Positions 56,628-64,000 of a stretch of 64,000 nucleotides of DNA are shown here, in pieces (position 1 is the stretch's first letter; each line of letters starts with the position of its first letter). The position numbers were made by a program, and so were the translations under genes. The DNA comes from Gentiana macrophylla (taxonomy: Eukaryota; Streptophyta; Magnoliopsida; Gentianales; Gentianaceae): assembly GCA_026214975.1 (NCBI GenBank), contig CM047805.1, positions 4,154,001-4,218,000 of the forward strand, given 5' to 3'. Under the pieces are notes generated by a model, which saw only the letters and a program-made list of their open reading frames with translations, was not told the origin of the DNA and did not search any database.

Positions 56628-57299
56628 TGTAAAAACAATATATAGTTATTTCAATATCATTAGAAAATCAATAGTTTAGTCTAACAATGTGGGCTGATAA
56701 GTTGTTTCCAACACGAGTATTTGTTGAACATAATATTTAAGCTATCGGACATATTTAACAACATGATTTGTATATATATCCTCATTTGTTATACACTCGT
56801 TCAAAACCTTCCAACACGAAATTATATATACTACAACCATGGTAATTAAGTTATACCAAGTGCATGTATTATATCACTCATTCCTACTCTCTTTCACATA
56901 GTAGGATTGTGTTTCTGAAAGAGAGTAGAAATATGTAATCGTAATGCAATACATTGGTGTAATGGTTTTACCATAAAATCTCTCCCCACACACACTCAAA
57001 GCTCTAAACCCCAAAAAATGCAAAACTCAACAAAACCCAGAACAATTTTTAGTCTCCTACATAGTAAAAAAAATGAAAAAGCGAAGAAGACCAAAGCTGT
57101 GGATTAGGAAAAAATCCCCCCAATGCACTTGACCGTCAAGAGTAAAAAAATACACAAAACGACATCTTTTTATATGTAATTTACACATGAAACGACGTCG
57201 TTTTGTGTGTAATGTTGTATTCGGTAATTTCCATTGGAGGGATCAAAGAAAAGAGGAGGTGTTAGTCAAATAACTTTCCTGGAACGAAGCCAACAACAA

Positions 57300-57545
57300 C
57301 ATCGTAGGTATAACTGAAATATTTGTCCGTAATATCCTGAATCAGAATAAACAAATAAATTTATGTAAACATGCGTCCTAAGTAAAAGCCAAAAGGCGAA
57401 TCGATAAAATAAAACACACTCACTACTTGCATGTCTGATGTCCTAGGTCCAAAAAGTGAGATTGTCAAACAACGGCCGCATTATCAGCTTCATATCATTG
57501 TATGGTTCCTCACCCAAAGGCCAGAGTCTCCGATCGCTTCGGTGA
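57300..57545 (-). pseudogene. Exon-like pieces in the probable Helitron
   Basis: One piece after TTCTGATTCAG reads DITDKYFSYTYDVVVGFVPG to a stop near 57265. Another (about 57440-57545) reads HRSDRRLWPLGEEPYNDMK and on to LFDNLTFW. Splice-like borders and open frames suggest captured exons. The source is not recognised. Confidence 0.35.
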
Positions 57546-57559
57546 AATCTTACAAAAAG

Positions 57560-60300
57560 CAGACAAGAATTAGACAAACATTATGAAAAAATCAAGCAGT
57601 AGCATAAAATAATCCAAAAGTACACAGGACTTTAACCACGTTCATAATGAAAGAATATGAAAATCAATATTTTGTTTAATACTACTAATAATAAAAGCAC
57701 ATTCTTTTTCTTTCAAAGGCTTCAGCCATCACTTAGCTCTCAAATGCCCTCTGTTTCCCTCTCTTCATTATTCATAGAAATTTCTGCTCTTAAATGGGAA
57801 GAAAATAAGAGCTTTTGGAACAATGATATTAGAGTATAATTGTATATAATGCGATTTCATTTGGGGGTAGAAAGAAGACGCAAATTGGACTTTTAGGAGC
57901 ATCAACTGTTCAAGCAATAAATTGTTGACCTTATCATCTCATTCATTGAGCTCAGCAGATGCATAGCTTATTTATTTCTCAGCATGAGGGGAAAATAATG
58001 TTGCACACAAAGATGCGTTTTCATTGGTTAAGTAGACACCCACATGACACCTGTAAATAAAGTACGATGGAATTCAACTTCAAACGATAACATTTTGTGA
58101 AATTAATCCTTTACTTCGTGAATGACGGTATAGAGGTTGCCTCACCATGGTTGAATTGGGCGCTTTAATTAACACCGCACGATCCACATGTATTTTACCA
58201 AGTGACATATGCACTCACTACCTGGTTGCAATTTTTGGCATGCGGCATGTTTTTCTTCAGCAGACATTAGTTGAACAATTCCAGACACCTATTCAACTAT
58301 GAGCTGAAAAAACGGGTTGTTTGTGTGTTGATCACAATTGTTAAAATATTTATATCAAGAGGTGAATGAATCCAAATCATACCTCATCTATTGAACTCAA
58401 GACTTCAGCAATAGTAATCAAGGGAGACGGAGATGGCGGATGCAAAGCACATTAGTATTCTTCTATGTCTCTTATTTGAGAAGAGTAAAAACTGCTCTAG
58501 AATTCTTATTATACCTATAGATAAAAACATAATCAATGGCTGAGAATATAATAATGTAAGTTATCTACACAATTTTATTAAAATTGTCGCCGGAAAAGAC
58601 CAATTTTGGTCATGTAAGTGGTATTTCCGGCGTTTAGGACTATTTTTGCAAAAAAAAAAAAGACCACTTACAAGACTAAAATTGTCGTCGGAGAAAGACC
58701 AGGACCAAAATCGAAAAACGTGCCTAATTAGAGGACCAAAATTGTAATTTAGCCCTAATTCAACCAATGAATCGGATAAAGGTGGATTGTGGAACAAACA
58801 CATTTTAGTCTTTGTTGACAGAGGCTTATTTTTAAGAAGACGATATGAATATATAAGAGTACAAAATGTTGTATTGTTTAGTTTTATGTTCCAAGCAATT
58901 TTTTGAACATACAAATCTATGTAACAACAACCATTGTTTGTTCAGGAGTAACTTAAATGCTTAATGTTATTTCCTATAGCATTTGATTTGATTTCTTTTG
59001 CATGTTTCCCTGCTTTCAATACGACTTACTTCACCTTCTATCAGGAGAAGTCACATATACACAGAAATGGAAATACAATTATTCAGTCATGCCACTAATT
59101 AAGACACATCAACATGCTTTGTGATGCTCAAGTACTTTTGCAGCTGAGTACAAACATGCTTTCATGATTGTATGAAACACTAACCATATTTGTTATTTTT
59201 TTCAAGTTCGGTAAGGAACAAAAAAACCACACAATAACACCCCGAGAATACATAGAATACCTAGCTATTTGTCCCACACTATAGTCAAACTCTAATATTA
59301 CATGATAACCTGTCAACTTTAAATATGCAGTTTACGATTTCTCAAAACACTTGTTCAAACAGCTAAATGGGCATCTCAAACACTCACATATATCATATTT
59401 CATAAAACCTAATTAAGTTCACGACTTGTTTAAATGATCGATATACATAGAGAAATGACAAAACATGTCTTCAGCCATGCTACCAATACACCACAAGTCC
59501 TTGTTTATCAGCATAATTACAAAAGATAAGTCGCAGTTTTGATTGTCAATCATTTTTTCAGCTTACAACAAACATGTTTAACTTGCGTAAGAAATACAAA
59601 CCATATGCATTATTATTTTATTCAAGTTAAGCAAGAAACAAAAAAAAGCCTCACAACAACAAAGCATCGAAGTCATATGTTCCACCCTACAAACAAACCC
59701 AGATATCATATGGGAAACAATCAGCCTTATATCAACATTTCTACATTTATGCCAAACTAACATCAGTATAACTATGTTAACAAACAATCAAATGAAAGCC
59801 TAGTGTTTTTACGGTAGAAAAGCACTATGTAACTATGTAAGGAACCAGTATAAATGCAGGGAGTACTCTAGTCTAGTGCAGAAATTAGAAGCAATAAATT
59901 TTCAAAACCACACGGTAATGAACATAGCATAAAGGACATTAAAACTCTATAGATGTAATTTAAGACATAAACGGAAGAACTCACCTCTAAAAAGCTCTGA
60001 AACTGTTTGCCGGAGTTAAAAATGGCAGTTCTAATTTATAGACGATCAAGTGCGAATCTTCATTTAAAAGAACTTATCAACCTCTCTTCATTTAAAAGGA
60101 CCTCTTCATCTAAAAACCCTTCATTTTACACACAAAATCAAACCCTTTTAACCAGAATCACTCCACAAAAGTTCTTGAATAATCATCACCGCACTTTTAA
60201 ATAAATTTCCCACAGTTGTCAAATGCTAGTTGTCAATTAAAGGATAAAATTAAATAAAAAATTGAAGCCTTTTTAACGCGTTAAAAAAGCTACATCCACA
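57560..60300. other. AT-rich DNA, probably partly Helitron interior
   Basis: About 2.7 kb without a convincing frame. A patch at 58570-58750 has inverted AAAATTGTCG / CGACAATTTT-like pieces and may be a small MITE. A perfect palindrome TTTTTAACGCGTTAAAAA stands at 60270-60287. Confidence 0.4.
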
Positions 60301-60314
60301 TACTTACTCTATCA

Positions 60315-61786
60315 GGGAAAATTGGAATTTTAGTCAGTAAGCATCATTTTTCGATTTTAATTATTTTTACTGTAGGTGAGAATTTTGGTCCATTAACTTT
60401 TAAAAATCGAATTTTAGTCATTTCGCATGGAACGCCGATCTGGCATATTAATCCGGTGAAAAACGATGATGTGGCTGCCAACTCATCAACTACATGGCAT
60501 TTTCGTTTTTTTTTTTAAATTATGTCAGCCAAAATGAAATATAAAAAAAACCCTAATTAAAACATATTCTCCATTTCATCACCCCAAATCCCTAATTTCA
60601 TTCCCCCTCTTCTCTTCTCCCTCTCGTCTCTTCCATCTGTTCATGAGTCGGCTGAATTTTGTTCATCTTCTTCCCCAAACGATTTACCTATCTCCATATC
60701 CCTAATCATATGATGCAAAACCCATCTTCTTCAAACACTATCTTCTCTAAAAACCCGAATTCGAAGAGTCACGATGAAGGAAAAATAAGGCATAATCAGA
60801 ATTCCGGCATGGACACAGATTGCTGGCTCTTAGCTCTTCTTCCCCAATTCAAACTTTTCTGTCTGTTAAGACATCAATTCTCTGCCTTCTCTTGCTGGTA
60901 CACATTAAATTGATTTTAGCATTAACCCTGCAGGATATATTTGGCTAATGCCATCCCCAAAAAACAGAGGAAGAAAAAAAAAAAAACAGAGGAACCAAAA
61001 AAACAAGAAAAATTGAAAAGGGAGTAAAAATAACACACTCCGAAAAGAGAACTAGGAGACAAGCAGCAGGAGAAGCTGGGAGGGATACGGAGAGAAGAGG
61101 GAATTGAATGGATTTGAGGTGAGTGTCTAAAAGAGATTCAAATAAATGGAAAAGGGAATAATGAAAAAAAAAAGGCTAGGATGGTTCTAAAGATCCGATT
61201 ACAATTCAACAATGCCAATGCACAGATCTAAAAGGCACAACAAGCTTAGCACCATCTTCACCAAATCGACCCACAAGCTTCCCGGCCGCCACTCACTTGA
61301 GTCTTCCTCCACCCGTTTTTCTGGGTCGTTCAAACCCGATTCACAGAAATCGAGTTATAAAGCTAGACTATATTTATAAACAGCTACTCACAATCTCAAT
61401 CTTTCTGCCAGTTGTGTCACTATAGAAGTTTAATGTTACGGATTTAGTGAAGAGAAGACATGGATTAGGGATTTAGTGAAGAAAAGAGGTTAGGGATTTC
61501 AATGGGGTAGCCGATTTAGGGGTGATGAAATGGGGAAAATGTTGTTATTAGGTTTTTTTTATTTCATTTTGGCTGACATAATTTTAAAAAAAAACGAAAA
61601 TGCCATGTACTTAATGAGTTGGCAGCCACATCATCGTTTTTCACCGGATTAATATCACATCAAGATTCAGCGGGAAATGACTAAAATTCGATTTTTAAAA
61701 GTTAATGACTAAAATTCTCATGGCGTAAAAAAAGGACTAAAATCGAAAAATGGACAAGTTACCGGACTAAAATTTCATTTTCCCCC
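60315..61786. mobile_element. Mutator-like element (MULE), 1.5 kb, about 240-bp inverted repeats
   Basis: The left arm (60315-60560) and the right arm (about 61550-61786) are long inverted copies, both holding GAAAATGCCATGTA, CGATGATGTGGC and AAATTCGATTTT-type blocks. The ends are GGGAAAATTGGAATTTTAGTC-like. Flanks TTACTCTATCA (60304-60314) and TTACTATCA (61787-61795) fit a 9-bp duplication with a later CT insertion. No transposase is seen, but the interior holds gene-like sequence. Confidence 0.82.
60561..61549 (+). pseudogene. Gene-like interior of the MULE (Pack-MULE candidate)
   Basis: A CT-rich leader (60600-60650), an 84-codon frame (60659-60913), and a frame near 61210-61378 reading STIFTKSTHKLPGRHSLESS and on to SFKPDSQKSSYKAR are richer in C and G than the surroundings. 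No domain is recognised. This may be captured host sequence. Confidence 0.4.
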
Positions 61787-61795
61787 TTACTATCA

Positions 61796-62092
61796 TGTAT
61801 GCTGAGATCCACTGTGTAATCAACATTCCCACCGGGTAAATCAAACTATATGTACGAAGAAGAACAATCCACTGCTTTATTGAAATTTTTCTGAACTGAT
61901 TCCTTTAATCCATTAGTTAAAACTTGGAATCACCTTCAAGTCTTCAACGTGGGCTGCATCCTCCCCTTCCTATTTCGCGAGAATACAACAGGCTGGCTGA
62001 TGGGAAACGAAAAGACATTGTTGTGAATAATCTAATTTTTTATTCCTATAATATTTTAATCGTTTATGTTTTTTTTTAATATAAAGCAGCTA
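61796..62092. other. AT-rich spacer
   Basis: No element or gene is seen. Confidence 0.45.
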
Positions 62093-62123
62093 ACACGTGT
62101 CAAGTTCTCGGCTTGACACGTGT
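62093..62123. repeat. Perfect 12-bp hairpin with two G-boxes
   Basis: ACACGTGTCAAG and its inverse CTTGACACGTGT flank a 7-base loop. Each arm holds a CACGTG G-box. Confidence 0.8.
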
Positions 62124-62209
62124 CAGCATAGGAAAACACCAGAAATGAAAAAAAAGTGGCAACGTGGATGATGGTTGATGCATTTGCATCTCTTCTTATA
62201 ATAAATAGA

Positions 62210-62239
62210 CTAGTGAACGTGAGCCGTGCAAGGCACGGC
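62210..62239 (-). other. Second Helitron 3' terminus, same family
   Basis: The hairpin GCCGTGC-CTT-GCACGGC (62223-62239) is followed on the minus strand by CTAG at 62213-62210 and a T. The adjacent inner sequence (GGCCCAACATAAATCGTTACC) matches that at 55861 closely. Confidence 0.65.
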
Positions 62240-63214
62240 GGGCCCAACATAAATCGTTACCAACGATAATATCAAAAAATAGATCCCCAACGTGAAATAA
62301 ATCGCGTAAGCTTAAACCGTAATAAATTCAAGACACAAGACAAAGAGAGCAAGAGAAATATATCACATTCTCTCCAAGATGTAGCTCTTTCTTAAAGACG
62401 TGAAGATTGTGAATCACTCTCTCCAAAGTACTATCGGGAGTTTTCATCTACAAAATAAACTACAATATGATGTATCGGAGAACAATGTCATAAATTCGAT
62501 CACTTTGAAACCGACTTTACGCAATGAACATTATAGAAAAACAATAAGCGGACCATAACTACACGGTCAAATCTCCAGGGACGCCTTAGCCAGGACGGAG
62601 TAATGTGTAATTCTAGGGGCTAAGCCCACCCGACAAAAAAATATTACAAGAAATGTCTACATGAAGTCAATTTGATCCATAAAATATTCTTAATCAGGTC
62701 CAGCGATTTAACTCGGTATAGTCAATTAGCCCACCCAAATCGAAATTCGGCTCCGTCCCTGGCCTTAGCAGGATCATTAATATGCTTGAAAATAGGTTTT
62801 CTCATTTTCTATACGACATTTCTCTTTCTTATCATTAATGAATACGTTATTGATATCGTGTTAATTCATTTGGTGGAGAAAAAAAAACACGTGTCAAACG
62901 GTCTATTGAATATAAAAAAGTGATTTGATATTCCAACGTCAATTTTAGTGATGTTCGTATTGCAAACGGTTCCACCGACGTTATGTTGTTCAAAATAATA
63001 AAAATATTTAATGTGTTGTCACGCACGTTACATACGCAAGACACCTTTTGACGCGGATATTTGTTTGCTCATTTTTGTTTGTATTTTATAGCTAAACTTG
63101 ACTCTTCTTCCATAGTACACTACACAGTAGAACTTCAAATCCGTCGGTCTTTCCTTTTTTTTTTTTCCCCTTTTTTGCACAAACTACTAACGGTACACGT
63201 TTGACTAAAAAAAT
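62240..63214. other. Probable Helitron interior, no gene seen
   Basis: Short frames only. The 5' end of the Helitron is not identified. Confidence 0.4.
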
Positions 63215-64000
63215 TACACGGTTTTATTCAATTGTTGTGCCGAAATCGAATCGAAAATTTTCGGTTGATTGAAATTTAAAATTGAATCCTCACTGTCTGT
63301 TGGAGGTAATAAAAATAAATCGTATCGAAATATACACTTTCGTTCGGTTTATGTAACGGATAGTCGAACAAAAAAATTTGGTTTCTATATAACGCTAACT
63401 GAAATTCCGGTTTTTACGGAAGGGAAAAAGAAACCGCTGTTAAAAAAGGAAAAAAAATGAATCGTATCGAAATTTAAAAAAAATACACGGTTTTATTCAC
63501 TTGTTGTGCTGAAATCAAATCGAAATTTTTCGGTTGATTGAAATTTTAAATTGAATCCGTATTGTGTTGGAGGTTATAAAAATAAACCGTATCGAAATAT
63601 ACACTTTGGTTCGGTTTATGTAACGGAGAGTCGAACAAAAAAATTCGGTTATACAACGCTAACCGAAATTCCGGTTTTTACCGAAGGGAAAAGAACCGCT
63701 ATTAAAAAGGGGAAAAAAATGAATCGTATCGAAATTTAAAGAAAAAAATACACGGTTTTATTCAATTGTTGTGCCAAAATCGAATCGAAAATTTTAATTT
63801 GAATGAAATTAAAAATTTGAATCCATGTTTGTTTGTTGGAAGTCTTAAAACGAATCAGATCGTAAATATATACACTTTGGTTCGGTTTAGTAATGGAGAG
63901 TCGAAAAAATTCGGTTTTATACAACGCTAATCGAAATTCAGTTTTTCTTGAAGGAAAAAAACCATTATTTAAAAAAGGAAAAAAAAATTGAATCTTATCG
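63215..64000. repeat. Tandem repeat, about 267-bp unit, three copies, cut by the window edge
   Basis: Unit starts (ACACGGTTTTATTCA) fall near 63215, 63484 and 63750. Each unit holds ATCGAATCGAAAATTTTCGG, TTGGAGGT, ACACTTTGGTTCGGTTTATG and AAATTCCGGTTTTTAC. The last copy is incomplete and the array probably goes on beyond 64000. The 62-codon frames inside repeat with the unit and are not genes. Confidence 0.9.

Noticed and set aside
63269..63739. Two similar 62-63 codon frames as a duplicated gene
   Set aside because: They repeat with the 267-bp unit and have no initiation context or domain.
1..64000. CRISPR arrays, riboswitches, operons
   Set aside because: The sequence is plant nuclear DNA. 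The direct repeats seen lack the regular repeat-spacer pattern.

Overview
This window looks like an intergenic, repeat-rich stretch of a eudicot plant genome. Nearly all of it is nested transposable elements with plant-type lineages: Ty3/gypsy Tat and Athila, several Ty1/copia groups including a SIRE-like one, L1-type LINEs with a DUF4283 ORF1, Stowaway MITEs, CACTA, hAT, MULE, Helitron ends, TRIM and tRNA-derived SINE-like pieces. There is no rRNA, no convincing tRNA gene, no CRISPR and no prokaryotic operon structure. Most reading frames are decayed retrotransposon polyproteins.

Layout. 1-7.9 kb: a minus-strand Tat-lineage element (5' LTR on the right, gag, protease, RT, two RNase H domains, integrase), followed on its 3' side by a 75-bp tandem array, a (TA)n tract and an oppositely oriented, apparently spliced extra ORF that runs off the left edge. 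8.3-19 kb: small elements and remnants (SINE-like piece, tandem TRIM, copia LTR carrying a Stowaway MITE, hAT MITE, CACTA MITE, a long degenerate repeat region, a Retrofit/Ale-like copia fragment). 20.4-31.0 kb: a complete Athila-type element with two about 1.6-kb LTRs and a perfect 5-bp target duplication. 31.6-36.4 kb: a 4.8-kb CACTA element with a 3-bp target duplication and captured exon-like sequence. 37.7-43.4 kb: a full-length plus-strand LINE with a target duplication and poly(A), itself split by a hAT element. 44.6-48.1 kb: a minus-strand 5'-truncated LINE among three Stowaway MITEs. 48.5-55.6 kb: copia fragments, a solo LTR, the 3' end of a SIRE-like element with its LTR, and an Athila-type 3' end. 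55.8-64 kb: two Helitron 3' ends, a MULE with about 240-bp terminal inverted repeats, and a 267-bp tandem repeat cut by the right edge.

The most notable signal is a probable host gene hidden under the transposons. On the minus strand, 36517-36435, 31627-31428 and 20389-20145 are in one consistent frame once the CACTA and Athila insertions (with one copy of each target duplication) are taken out. The implied product is 175 residues: signal peptide, hydrophilic middle, and a C-terminal six-cysteine domain. The CACTA element splits exon 1 near the signal peptide end. The Athila element sits exactly at the intron 3' splice site, and its 5-bp target duplication carries the AG. I do not recognise the family.

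All calls were made by reading alone. Lineage names rest on recognisable motifs, not on database searches.
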